Below, piece after piece: positions 20,329 through 31,139 of a DNA stretch of 64,000 nucleotides (the stretch's first letter is position 1; the number at the start of each line of letters is the position of its first letter). The DNA is taken from NCBI RefSeq assembly GCF_010093595.1, contig NW_022985437.1, positions 2,633,809 through 2,697,808 on the forward strand. The letters run 5' to 3'. The DNA is from Mytilinidion resinicola. Taxonomy: Eukaryota > Ascomycota > Dothideomycetes > Mytilinidiales > Mytilinidiaceae. The position numbers and the translations under genes were made by a program. Under the pieces are notes generated by a model. The model had not been told where the DNA came from. It did not search any database and worked only from the letters and a program-made list of their open reading frames with translations.

Positions 20329-21261
20329 ATGGCCCACCCCGGCACCCTCCACCGCTACACCCCCCGCCTCGTCGCCTTAGAGCACACCCCCACTACCCCA
20401 CCAACCCACACCCTCCTCTGGATCGGCGGCCTCGGCGACGGCCTCCTCACAGTCCCGTACCCCACCACCCTCTCCCACTCCCTGCCCCCCTCCTGGTCGC
20501 TGGCCGAAGTCCTCATCTCCTCCTCCTACCGCGGCTGGGCCACCTCCTCCCTCGCCCGCGACGCCCGCGAGCTCGCCTCCTGCGTCGCCTACTTCCGCGC
20601 TTTACGCCCCGCCCCGGGGTCCAAGATCGTGCTCATGGGCCACTCGACGGGGTGCCAGGACATCATGGCCTACCTGAGCGCTTCCGGTTCCAAGAGCCGG
20701 CCGAAGCTCGACGGGGCGATCTTGCAGGCTGGGATATCGGACAGAGAGGCGCTCGTGTCTGCGCTCCCGCCCGACGTTTATGCGGAGAGCGTGAAGGTGG
20801 CGCAGGAGTGGGTGGAGCAGGGGAAAGGGGCAGATGTCCTGCCGCTTTCTGTGACGACCAGGGTCTTTGGGAGCGCGGTTAGTGCGGACCGGTGGCTGAG
20901 CCTGACGTCGCCGGATAAGAGGGGCGCGGATGATTATTTTAGTAGTGATCTTGAGGATGCGCAGCTTGAGGAGACGTTTGGGAAGATAGGGGAGAGTAAG
21001 ACGCCGCTGTTGTTTCTGTTGGGCGGGAGTGATGAGCATATGCCGCCGGAGGTGGATAAAGGGGCTTTGTTGGAGAGGTGGGCGAGGGTGGTGAGGGACG
21101 GCGGAGGGGTTGTGGATAAGGAGGCTGGAGGGGTGGTAGAGGGAGCGAGTCATAACCTGGATGGAGATCCTGAGAAGGTGGTCGGGGATTTGGTGGGAAG
21201 AGTGGGAGCGTTTTTGGGAAGGGTGGAGAGGGGAGAGCTGGGGGCGGTGGCGCATCTGTAG
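20329..21261 (+). CDS. SidJ/DUF1749-type alpha/beta-hydrolase (siderophore esterase-like)
   Basis: Single exon, 310 residues, ATG at 20329 in context CACAATGG. The nucleophile elbow GHSTG places the active serine at 106. Asp235 (GGSDEHMPP) and His275 (GASHNLDGD) complete the probable triad. The N-terminal region contains the oxyanion/GGLGDG strand-loop (residues 33-38). Layout and length match the fungal DUF1749 family, whose characterised member SidJ hydrolyses ester bonds of fusarinine-type siderophores in the cytosol. No siderophore synthetase, transacylase or transporter lies nearby, so the substrate is inferred from family only. A general short-chain esterase is the alternative. Codon use is strongly C/G-ending, like the surrounding housekeeping genes. 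Confidence 0.82.
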   Translation: MAHPGTLHRYTPRLVALEHTPTTPPTHTLLWIGGLGDGLLTVPYPTTLSHSLPPSWSLAEVLISSSYRGWATSSLARDARELASCVAYFRALRPAPGSKIVLMGHSTGCQDIMAYLSASGSKSRPKLDGAILQAGISDREALVSALPPDVYAESVKVAQEWVEQGKGADVLPLSVTTRVFGSAVSADRWLSLTSPDKRGADDYFSSDLEDAQLEETFGKIGESKTPLLFLLGGSDEHMPPEVDKGALLERWARVVRDGGGVVDKEAGGVVEGASHNLDGDPEKVVGDLVGRVGAFLGRVERGELGAVAHL

Positions 21262-21516
21262 GTAAGTTTAGACATTAGGACTATGAGAACGAGCTTCTCA
21301 GACGATAACTTCATGTGTGGAGAGAAGTGTAGATGGGTGGGCATTATTGATTCTAAGAGCACAGTCATAATAAGTATACTACCCCTCAACACCCGAGATG
21401 CATGAGCATCGCAACATGCAAGCAGCACGTTCCCGCCGACGAGTCTTACTACATCGCCGACATGCAAACACGACCCGAACTCCCTATTGACTTACCTACC
21501 AAATATAACCTGAACA

Positions 21517-24448
21517 TCAGTAGTTTGCCAGAGCAGCAATCGCCTCCTCATCATCGTCAAAATCACCCGTAACACGCCGCTCATACTCGCTCGCACTCAT
21601 GCCAGGCTTCTTTGTCTTTGCCTTCTTCTTCGTCGCTTTGAGCCCCTCTCCAGCTTGCTCAGCACGCGTGAGACTGCTGTAGAAAGTCCGCACCCTCTCA
21701 TGCGCAATCACCTTCTTCGGATCGAACCTCAGGACCTGCAGCCCGGCCATCGTTGTTGCACGACTCAGCGCCACATACGCCTGGCCCTTCTCGAACACTC
21801 TCCCCAAATCGACCTTCACGCGCTCCAGAGTTTGCCCCTGAGCCTTGTGGATACTCAAAGCCCAGGCCAGGATGAGTGGGATTTGAGCGCGAGATGCCTG
21901 CACCTCGCCGTTGGGTAGCTCGATCTTCCAGCTCTCCCGTTGGCAGAGGAGATCGCGTGTGGTATTGTCGGCGAGAACAAAACGAACGACCGGATAGACT
22001 TGAGAGGTGTTGTTGCCTAACAGGTCAGTCTTAGACTTTGATTTTATGTCGGATGGGGCCGTAGTTGGATTGATATCGCCGTCTACTGCGGCTTGAGCGG
22101 CTAGGACTCCCTCCTCGTCCTCGGTGTACTTGTCGAATGTTTGCTCGCTCATAAACCCGATGACCTTGCCTAGCGAGCCATTTACCAGAGTGTCGTCGAG
22201 ATTCTTGATTAACATGACCTGAGCGCCCTTCTTAAGATGTATGAACTCTGGTGCCATGCAGTTGGAAAGTAGCTTGTCGCGGAAGGACTTCTCGGTGATA
22301 GTGCCGCCATCGCGAGCCTCAAATGTCTGCGTAACGCCATGCAGACTCTGCATACGAAGTTGATTGGCCCGGTCGACTTCCGCGCGAGTAGGGAACAGCT
22401 CGGTTGCATCCAAATCGTCGTCATGTTGCATTTTCCTATCGAGACTGCGGAAAGCATTAATCGAGTTTTGGCTAAGCCGCCCTTCACGCATCTCGTTGAG
22501 CATGTTCGCGAATACCGGATCCTTCTGACGGAAGACATGATGGAGGCCAATAGTGTGCTCGATAGACGTGTTCCAGGTCCCAGCATCGAAAGCAAATCGT
22601 GCGAGCCTGCCGGATTCCGGAACTGGGGGCAGTTGGAAGAAATCTCCAGTAATAACAAGCTGAATACCGCCGAATGGACGGCCGTTGTTTTTCAGTATTC
22701 TCGCAATCTGCTCGAGCTTGTCGAACAGCTCGCCGTCCACCATGGAAACCTCATCAATAACGAGAATCTTAGTCCGCATCCATCGATGCTTGGCTTTTTG
22801 ATTCTTCTTAATTCTCTTGACAAGCTCCTCTGCCGGTTCTTTGCCTAGGCCAATACCAGCAAAGCTGTGTAGTGTCACACCTCCGATGTTACATGCAGCC
22901 AATCCTGTGGATGCAGTTACGGCTACTCGATCGATCTCCCGAGCATACTTTTTACGAAGAGCCGAGATGATCTCTCGGAGAAGAACAGACTTTCCGGTAC
23001 CTGTTTCATGTAAGTAGAGTTCAGTAAGTAGAATTCAAGATAAAGTTGGCGAGGCACTTACCGGCAGAACCTGTAAAGAAGACGCTCTTCTTGTGGTCAA
23101 TGACCAAGCTCATAACATGTTGCTGTTCTTCACTCAAAAAAATCTTAGATATCCTAGTCCGACGCTTCTTGAGCTCTTCTTGTTGACTCTGAGTTGCCTC
23201 CATTGTCTTCGACTTCTTCTTATTTACTTCCCGCATCTGCTTTTGCTGCTCCTTTACAGCACTAGCCGTAGTGTTCCAAGGATAGTTCTTCGCCTCGTCT
23301 TTGGGCAAAGGAGTAAATTCCCCAGGATTCTGCGCTTCCTTATGCGGTCGCCCTCTCAGTTTGGCAGCGAGGGCTGCTTTGGCCTCAGCTTCAGCTTGTT
23401 CAGTCTGTTGCTGCTGCTCCGCGAGCCACGGCAGAGTACGACGCTTCGTCCGAGGCTTTTCCTCCCGTTTCATTTCCGGCTGCGCCGGTATCCTCCCTGG
23501 TTCGATGTAGCCGAATTTGCGAATTTGCGCAACTTTTGGCGGTGTCTTAAAATGCTGCGCAGGAGATGATGACCATGGTAGCGGCTGGCTGCTATCTGCG
23601 ATTTGCGGTGGAGACGACGGGATTTCCGTGACGGGAGAGCGTTGGGATACTGCCTTAGTGACTGGAGCTTGGGGTGGTGGATTGCTAAATGTTCCTGGCA
23701 TTCGTCCTGCCATCTGTGTCTCATATCCAGAGTCCTGACTAACTCGTCCATTGTGTGACGCCGCTGCAGCAGCAGGGAAAGGTTTCAAATTGTAGGAATT
23801 AGATTTGCCCATTGCACCATGAGTCGTCTTTGGTGGATCAGGGACTGTCGGGAGTTTGGGATAGGTGACCGTGGCCTTCGTGGCAGGGTCCTCTTCTTCC
23901 AGGTCAATGTCGCTATCGATGTCATTTTCATCGAATTCAAAGCCTAGATGCTCCATTGCCACCTTGGTCGGCGACTCGCGAATATACGCTGGGTTCTGGT
24001 AGGAATTGCTTAGTGGCAGCGTCGCGTTCTCGAAGTCGTTATCTTGGGCAATCAGCGCCTTGGCCAGTCCACTCGAATTCCGCTTGCTACCAATGGTGGG
24101 TGCCGTGTTCCGTGCAAAACCTGGCGCTTGACTCGGCCTCGTAATATTTCCTGTGCTGGTGTGAAGAGGGCGCGTTCCGTTGCGGGAGATGTATTGTGGC
24201 GGGCTCATAGCATTTTGGACCGTCGGCGGGCTCGAAGAGAAGTGTTGGTCTAATTTAGTGATCTTCCGGGGCGGTTGAGAAGGCTTATGAGCAGCGACGG
24301 CTTGCTTGAACATGGTGGTGGTGGAGTGCCGGCGCGTAAGGAGTGGGGGGTGTGTTGGTGGAGAATTCGGCGACCAATGTTGTCGAGCGGCGGACCTCGT
24401 ACCGGGCGATCGCAGCCAAGCGGTCAGTTTGATGAATGCGGAGAGCAT
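21517..24448 (-). CDS. pif1: PIF1-family 5'-3' DNA helicase, two candidate starts
   Basis: Exons 24448-23062 and 23000-21517. A 61-nt intron splits the Walker A motif GSAGTGKS between Gly and the next codon. Helicase motifs follow: [17 protein letters not shown] (Walker B), [20 protein letters not shown] and YVALSRATT. The start at 24448 gives 956 residues with an N-terminal [15 protein letters not shown] segment followed by Arg/Ser-rich sequence, which reads as a mitochondrial targeting peptide. A second ATG at 24313 ([11 protein letters not shown]) omits it, giving 911 residues. Yeast PIF1 makes nuclear and mitochondrial forms from alternative starts, so the same is plausible here. The N-terminal half is disordered and includes a QHF motif ([11 protein letters not shown]) resembling a PIP-like element. 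The enzyme unwinds G-quadruplex and R-loop DNA and acts at telomeres and in mtDNA maintenance. The frame is open upstream of 24448 but lacks a better start. Confidence 0.92.
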
Positions 24449-26026
24449 ACAGTAGAGAAAGGAAAACGCAAGGAAACAGAGCAGGTAAAGGAAAAGCGAG
24501 TCGCGCGACGGCATCAAACGATGAAGTGCTGAACGCTGCGCGTCCGGGGGGGGAGACGCGATTGAGATGATCCACTTCGACCGCCAAGACCGCCATCGCG
24601 CTAAGCTCAATTCAGTGCTCCATCCTTGACGCCGAAAATTCACCAAACTCACCAGAACTCGATTCAAATTCACAGTCTCTAAAATACTGAACCGATTGCT
24701 CGGTCATATGGAAGGGAAGTACATTGTTTATCAATTCATCGCTCTTTGCAAGACGAGGCAACAGCACGCCGTGCATCTCTAGCCTTGAAGTACTAAGCTC
24801 AGAACCACTGGGCATTGGATAGGTACCTACATAGATTTGTCCCTTGAGATCAGGGCTCTTATATTCCCAACTAACGCATTGAAGAGATATACGCAGCATT
24901 GTTCCGTCGGAACTATGCCTTCCTTTCCTTTCCCGCTGTACTCTTTGCTGTTCAGCTACAGCCCCTTTGCGCATCTGTGGTTAGCGTCGCAAGCGGTTAC
25001 GGAGTTACGATGGCTTCTGGTCCCTAGGAAAGGCTATTTTGAACTAATGAGGTCGATCTCACGGAGCTCCCGTCTCGTATTTCTTGGAAAGCCGCCTGCA
25101 TGCTAATCACAGAATGCGCGAAGGGGCTCTATGTAGGCACCAAGCTCTCCCACAGGGGCTTTGTTGAACCACGAGCCATTGGAGCTTCACACTCAGTAGC
25201 TCGAATCCTACATCATCTTCTCAAATCCTCCATTCTCCGGCTCTGATGCCGACAGTCTCACCGCTGAAGACCGCAAAGCTATCTCAAATCTTCCCCGTGA
25301 CTTGCCCCCATGTCACGTGCTAGCTTACTTATCCTTTCTTGGACGGGTATAAAAGTTCCTCTCTCCTCTACTTCGCTCTTCCTCTTCCAGGGAAGTCGGC
25401 TCTTCCATTCGGTGCAAAATCCTGGAACATCTCGGTCGATGGAAGTCGAGAGCATTGGGGCTTGAGCTTCAAACGGAGCGGACTCACCTGCCATGGGAGT
25501 CAGCGCGTTGGCGCTTGAGTTCAAATAATGCGTCGCCAAATCCAATGTGGAAGATCCGGGTGTGTTCTGCAAAAGAGCTTGACGCTGCCCTGAAAGTGGT
25601 GTTGTCTTTGTGGGCGTAGAGCAAAAAGACCGTTGAAAAATGGCAATGGAGAGAAGCGGAAGCGGGGGCTCGAGTTCGCGGTTGGCGGTGATGAAGCTCG
25701 AGACTAGGTGAGAAACGGCAGCGTATGAAGATGCTAGTCACTTGAATCTTTCCAAGACGTTAACGATGTGCTGCGAAGCGTGATAGTAGTGGGACAGATA
25801 AGAAGGATGCTGCCGATATCCGACACCTCCTAAAGACGATAAGTATTGGACTGGGTTTGGAAACACAAGACATCCACTCCAGACCCAACCCATTCGAATT
25901 CTCGGGCGTGTTTTTTAAAGTCCACCGGAAGCCCTACCAGCTCCAGCACCAATTCTATGACAGTTTCCAGTCCGCGACTTGACTCCAGACGACTTCAGTG
26001 ACTCCATTGTTCGCAATATCGAGATA
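24449..26026. other. gene-poor region upstream of PIF1
   Basis: No gene is supported. It contains a promoter-like block (CACGTG at 25314-25319, TATAAAA at 25348-25354) that resembles the two larger repeated elements downstream. Sequence near 25880-25925 (TTCTCGGGCGTGTTTTTTAAAGTCC) also resembles the left part of the element at 26803. Short open frames here lack domains. Confidence 0.45.
25314..25354 (+). promoter_or_regulatory. E-box plus TATA block, third member of the repeated promoter-like set
   Basis: CACGTG at 25314 is followed 34 bases later by GGGTATAAAA and a CTCCTCTACTTCG-type tract. The same order and spacing occur in the repeat elements at 26027 and 26803. No gene can be assigned immediately downstream. 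Confidence 0.4.
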
Positions 26027-26473
26027 GTTTTGATCCCCACCCAACCTCCCACCACCACACGAGCTGCCTTCAAGGTGGATGGATGTTGATCTCACTCCAT
26101 TCATCGAAACTCCTTTCTGTTTTACTACCCCCCGTCTCTAGGATCTAAAGAACCCAATACCCCTCTCGAGCGAAGGATCTTATACCTCTCTCAAGCCCCT
26201 ATCACGTGAACTCCTACCACTCACCTGACTTGACCCAGCGCGAAGAACCGCCAGCTCGATCCACCATCACGAGACCCAGCCAAAACCACGTGCTACTAAC
26301 GTGACGCACCTCGCGAGGGGCATAAAAACTCCTCCTCTGCGTTTCGTCGAGGGCAAGAAGGAGGAACGAGAGGACTGGGATCATCAAAATCACAAGAGCG
26401 AGACGATGGCTTCGCTTTGTGCAAAGCGTTTACCAACACTAAGATGTTGGTGTTGTGGCGGGGGGATCAAAAC
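26027..26473 (+). repeat. duplicated promoter-like element, copy 1 (inverted ends, E-boxes, TATA)
   Basis: The left edge GTTTTGATCCCC is the inverse of the right edge GGGGATCAAAAC (ending 26473). Inside are TATCACGTGAACTC (26201-26214), a second CACGTG (26287), CATAAAA (26321) and a CTCCTCTGCGTTTCG tract. Copy 2 at 26803-27240 aligns over nearly its whole length with clear divergence. No open frame is conserved between the copies beyond about 25 codons. It behaves like a small non-coding mobile or duplicated promoter unit; its identity is not recognised. Confidence 0.6.
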
Positions 26474-26802
26474 CCTTGGATTTCCACACGACATGGCTCC
26501 GGCTGTGCGGGTTCGCTGGCTTGTGCAAAAGGGTACCAATGGTGTGTGGCAATGGTGTGTGGCGGTGGGTGGATCAAGTTCCCACTTCCCAAGCATCATG
26601 GTGTGTGTAAATTCGTGGCGAAGATGGACCAAATGGCGAGTCTGAGAAATGTGATTTGATGATGCTCTGAAGCAAGGGAATGAGATAGTGGAGGAACTAG
26701 ATATGTACTCGAGAAACCAGTACTACGAAGAGATGACGGGAAATAATTTTAAAGCGAGGTACTCATCATCATCGCCATTGACATGGAGTAGACACGTGGG
26801 CT

Positions 26803-27240
26803 GGTTTTAATTTCTACCCAGCCTCCCACCACCACATCGAATGACGTATCGAGTACGTTTTTTAATCCCACTTCATGAATTGTTGCCTTGACGGTTATTC
26901 CACTACGCCCCCGTCTCCATGCAAGACCATGAAGAACTCAACCGCCCCTCTTGAACGGGAGATTTTTATACCTGTATCACGTGAACTCGCGCCACCTACC
27001 TTACTCGACACGAAGACTCGGAAACTGGAGGTCACATGAGGTCTAAGCTAGACCATGTGCACCTAATGTAATCCTGACTCTGCAAGGGTATAAAACCTTC
27101 TCCTCTGGCTTCGTGGGGGTCGTCCACGGAGGAGGAAGGTGGAGCATCAATACGTCTGGCCGAGGTCTTCGATGGCTCAGCTTATGAAAACTACTGTATG
27201 GATGAGTACTATTTTGGTGTTGTGGTGGGAGATCAAAAAC
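26803..27240 (+). repeat. duplicated promoter-like element, copy 2
   Basis: The left edge GGTTTTAATTTCTACCC and right edge GTTGTGGTGGGAGATCAAAA are imperfect inverted repeats. It shares with copy 1 CTCCCACCACCAC, TATCACGTGAACTC (26975-26988), CCCCGTCTC, a TATAAAA box (27089) with a CTCCTCTGGCTTCG tract, and the downstream TTGGTGTTGTGG word. The period to copy 1 is 776 bp. A further TTGGTGTCGCGGTGGGGGATCAAG word occurs at about 27315, and a related one lies near 26560 after copy 1. Confidence 0.6.
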
Positions 27241-27897
27241 TACGCCGTCGGATACTCCATGGCGAGAGTGTAGGGTCCCGGACTTTGTGCAACAGCGCCC
27301 ACGGAACTCGCCGAATGTTGGTGTCGCGGTGGGGGATCAAGACTCTACCAATACAGTCGTCATGGTGCTTGCGAGTTCGGTCTATAGGGAGGAAGCGATG
27401 ATGATGTGATTCAGTTTGGTTCGTTGATGCTATTTAGTAGGGGAGTGAGATAGTGAATTATGTACGTCAGGCGAAGTGGTGCGAGAAATCCGTGATAGAT
27501 GTTAGAAAGTGGATGTACTGCGGAGCCTAGACTCACGATTCGATTACACACCGGCCACAGCCCAAGACTTTCAAGCATTTGCGAGAAAATTCATTCCTAC
27601 TATCCATACACGCACAGCAGTCAGCATCGACCTTGCTCTCCTAAAGCAAGACTCAGAGCAGTCAACACCATTTCCAATTCCAAGGAGGCCCTTTTGCCGA
27701 ACCCCTTTCTTTTTCAAGGCAAACCCAAGAGCCCAAAGCAATCACACAAACACCAGCCCGCTAAAAGCATCAATTGAAAGACCCTCCCCACTCAATGCTC
27801 GGCTCTCGCCCCCAACCACTATCCCTCCTCCCTTTCCTCCTAGCCCCCTGCTCTCAAGTCAGCAAGGAGAAAGAGAAAGGAGAAGGCAGTTCAAGCA
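27241..27897. other. intergenic region downstream of repeats, 3' side of EDC3
   Basis: No gene is seen. The long plus-strand frame beginning at 27509 continues across the EDC3 coding exon and is its antisense shadow. One more copy of the TGGTGT...GATCAAG word lies near 27315-27340. Confidence 0.5.
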
Positions 27898-30425
27898 TCA
27901 CACCCCCACCTCCTCCCCCTCCACAAACGCGACCTGCACAACCCACTCGCCGCCAAACTGTACCCCCTTGGCCCCCTTGCCCCCAGCTGCTCGCCAGGGT
28001 TTGTTGACGCCAATATCCACAATCCAAATCAGCCACTCTGGCTCCCGCCCTGCGCCATTCTGCAAAGCGCGCAGCAATCCAGTGCGTGGCGCGCCCAGGC
28101 AGACGATGTACTTCGCCCTGACCTCCAGCGGCTCGCCCTCTAGTATCGCGACTTCACCCGTGCTACCTGCGACACCGGAGGGTGTTTCGACTGCGAGCAC
28201 CGCGGCGCGGGATTTGTTGGCCCAGCCTACGATGGAGAGAACGGTACCGCGATCCGCGTCGCCAAGGGCGTCAAATTCGCGATGCCGACCTAGGAGCGCA
28301 TCAACGATAAGTTCAGGCGGTGCTTCTAGCTTCTTCAGCGCAGTCTCAACCTCGCCCCACGTGCGGACCCAGCCGCCGAGTTTGCGAAAGAGGTCGACTT
28401 GCCGCCGGACATCCTTGTCCCAGTCCGCGGGGCGATCTGCACCGAGGAGAGCAACCATGACACGAATTCCGCGTTCGTAGAGGTGGCGGGCCGCTGCTAC
28501 AGCACGAGCACCGCCGCGGTGATTCCCAGCTAGGACGACGACGACGGGGCGGGCGTTGGGGTTCTCTCGTGCGAGGCGTCGGCCGCCGGGGTTGATGGCG
28601 GAGAGGGCGACTTCGGCGATGCCGCGGCCAGCGTTCTCGGCCATGATGTCTTCGGTCAGACCGAAGTCAATTTCAGCACTCTCTTCGACGGCGAGCATGC
28701 CGCCGGGGGTGATAGTGTTGCATTTGCGGTTGCTGGAGACGATGCGGAGACAGGACGAGCGGGTGGAGCCGGTATCTGGGAAAGGTGAGCCTTGGGGACT
28801 AGAGCCACGGGCAGGTTTTGGGCTGCCGGTGGCGTGGGAAGAAGTGGCATAGGGGCGGGAGATCAAGGTGCGGGTACCACGAGAGAGGAGACTCGGTGGT
28901 GCGCCTGAGTGACTGAGATTGTCGATGTCTGGCTGGACACCGCTTCCTTGACGGGTAGGCAGGCGCTTGGCGGATGCTCGGGACATAGCTCGTCGTGAGT
29001 TTCGTCCGCTGCCGAAATCGGATAGATCCTCAGTGTCAGATTCTGAAGCAGTCTTAGCTCGCCTATTGTCGAGGACGTTCTCTGTGGGGTGAAGGTTCTT
29101 GCCACCATGTGTTCCTGGCCTAGCAGGCAAACGATTATGGCTGACAAGCCTATCTTCGTCAGCCGTCGTGTCTTCATTGCGTATTTGGTTGAAGACGGAG
29201 CGCTTGTCGAACTTGGACAGATTCTCCGCGAAGTCAAACTCCGGAAGCTCTTGAATATCTGTGGCATCCTCCGTAGCCCATCCGTTTGTAGCCTCGAGAG
29301 CCTTTTGGCGTCTGTTCTTCCGATTCGAAGCGTTTGCTGCTTCTTGTCCGACTCTGCCATCGATGACACCAGGTGTTCGCTGTTGTTGTCCACCTCGAGT
29401 AGGATCATTCTCTTGATTCGGAGCTTGCAAGAGTGGTGTCTGTCGCCAGCCAGTTCCTCGTCTGGAAGGCGTAGTCATGTTTAGTATGATAGTTCTAGGA
29501 AGATACGGAAGGTCGAAGGAAAGGTTCACTGACTCTTTGCGGACGGCTTCTGGAGAAGAAACGTCAGCCCCATTGCGCCTCTCCTGAGCAGCAAGCTCCT
29601 TCCTCCGCGCCTTTCCACCTCGTCTAGTACGCTTCCAGGTCTCCTCCTGCTTTGCGGCGGCCTCGGACTGCTTCTGGGCTGAGACAGGGTCCTCCATTGG
29701 CCTCCCGTTCCTCGTCTTCGTTATGCTAGCCCTCCGTACTGATGCATCCTTAATTGTAGGCTCGTCTGAGTCCGGTTCGCCAGCTTCAGCAATATCTATT
29801 GTAGAGAATGGCGCATTCAGCGTGGCCGCGCTTGGCTTTCTCGGGTTGCGTTCTTTGGCGTTGCCGATGAAAGGAGAAGTGTTTGAGGGTATCTGAGCTG
29901 CTGTCGCAGTGTTAATTGGCTTGATAGGCGTAGCAGGCGCTTCCTGGGGAATAGAGGACATGGGCTGGCTAGGAGGTGGTGGATTCGAGGGTCTTCTACC
30001 AACGCTAAGAATTGCTGGGTCCACAAAGTTTTGCTTTTGTTGGACCAGCGGAGTAGGTATTGGCTGCGCATTGTATTGCTGGTACTGAGGGAAGCTGGCA
30101 GTATTTTGGGGAGGAGGGACAGTCTGGCGTAGCACTTGCTGAGGAGGTGGGATATGTTGCTGGGATGGCGGAAGTTCTTGGATCTTGATGTCAGCGATAG
30201 ATGCGCCCTCAACGGTATAATTGTCTAGGCGGTGGCCGGTCGCAGGAAACAGAACTTGAAGCGTCAGTCAGTGAGGCACGCATATGTGTATAGGGATCTA
30301 ATACCATTTTGCAATGTCAGCGTCGCCGTCTCTGGATTGACATGAGCCACACGACCTTGAACGACGGTGTTTGGCGGGTTCCTGAGAGCGAGGATGACGG
30401 AAATGCCTATGAGACTAGAGGCCAT
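27898..30425 (-). CDS. edc3: EDC3, enhancer of mRNA decapping
   Basis: Exons 30425-30305, 30254-29534 and 29461-27898 give 801 residues. Exon 1 plus the start of exon 2 encode an LSm domain (SSLIGISVILALRNPPNTVV ... VAHVNPETATLTLQNG). A long disordered segment contains the conserved GWRQTPLLQ motif, followed by the FDF motif (EFDFAENLSKFDK, then VFNQIR), which binds the DEAD helicase Dhh1. The C-terminal third is the YjeF-N Rossmann-type dimerisation domain (LAVEESAEIDFGLTEDIMAENAG; VVVLAGNHRGGA). EDC3 is a P-body scaffold that activates the Dcp1-Dcp2 decapping enzyme in the cytoplasm. The second intron is 72 nt with donor GTCAGT and branch ATACTAAAC; it is in frame and stop-free, so its retention would add 24 residues. 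The first intron is 50 nt. Confidence 0.92.
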
Positions 30426-31139
30426 GATTGCAAGAAGCTTTTCAAGCCGAGGAATTGCACATATCTCGAAAGGGATGGGAAGTGAGAGAGGTTGTCGTTG
30501 CGAGAGTGAGGTTCGTTGTACGGGCAATAATCTGGACCCTCGTATTATCGATATGGAGCGCCAAGACATTTTTTCAACTACGGCAACAGCGACTTCACTC
30601 GGACATCACCTATTAATCACAAGCGAAATTTCTCTAAACCGGAGCGAATCTATGTGTATAAGACATGATGAGTTTATTTAGTTCCCGTAGAGAGATCTCG
30701 GTTCCTCAGGTCCTTCGCGAGCTCGCCAACATCGGATTCCCCGACCTTCAGTGCCAGCGTCATTAGAATACAGGTCGAATGATTAGGTACCGGTTACATG
30801 CTCAAGGTATCCCATGTGAGCCACGAGAGCGGCCTCGTCTGTCGGTATGATTTGCTGTTCAATATTCCTGCCAAGTCTTCCACGCATCTTGCTTTTGGCT
30901 CAGCCTCAGCCTTGTCCCATCTCAACATATATATCCACGTAGGCATCCGGCCTTTTCATTCCTGCTTTGCATTCAGCCTTATTGCGACTTTGTAGATACC
31001 CGATTAACCATCTCTTACCTGGTCCATCCATCGTATTTTCCTGGCCCGTCCTACTGAAGCAGCACACCTGATATCGAAGGAAGACCTATATCATTCACGT
31101 CTGAAGCCGGACTGGCCAAAGTTGTGGTTACGAACTTAC
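30426..31139. other. intergenic region upstream of EDC3
   Basis: This holds the EDC3 promoter and the 5' flank of a relic membrane-protein gene. No open frame here carries a domain. I see no repeats or RNA genes. Confidence 0.45.

Noticed and set aside
27509..28480. Long plus-strand frame of 323 codons
   Set aside because: Antisense to the YjeF-N coding exon of EDC3; composition and domains belong to the minus strand.
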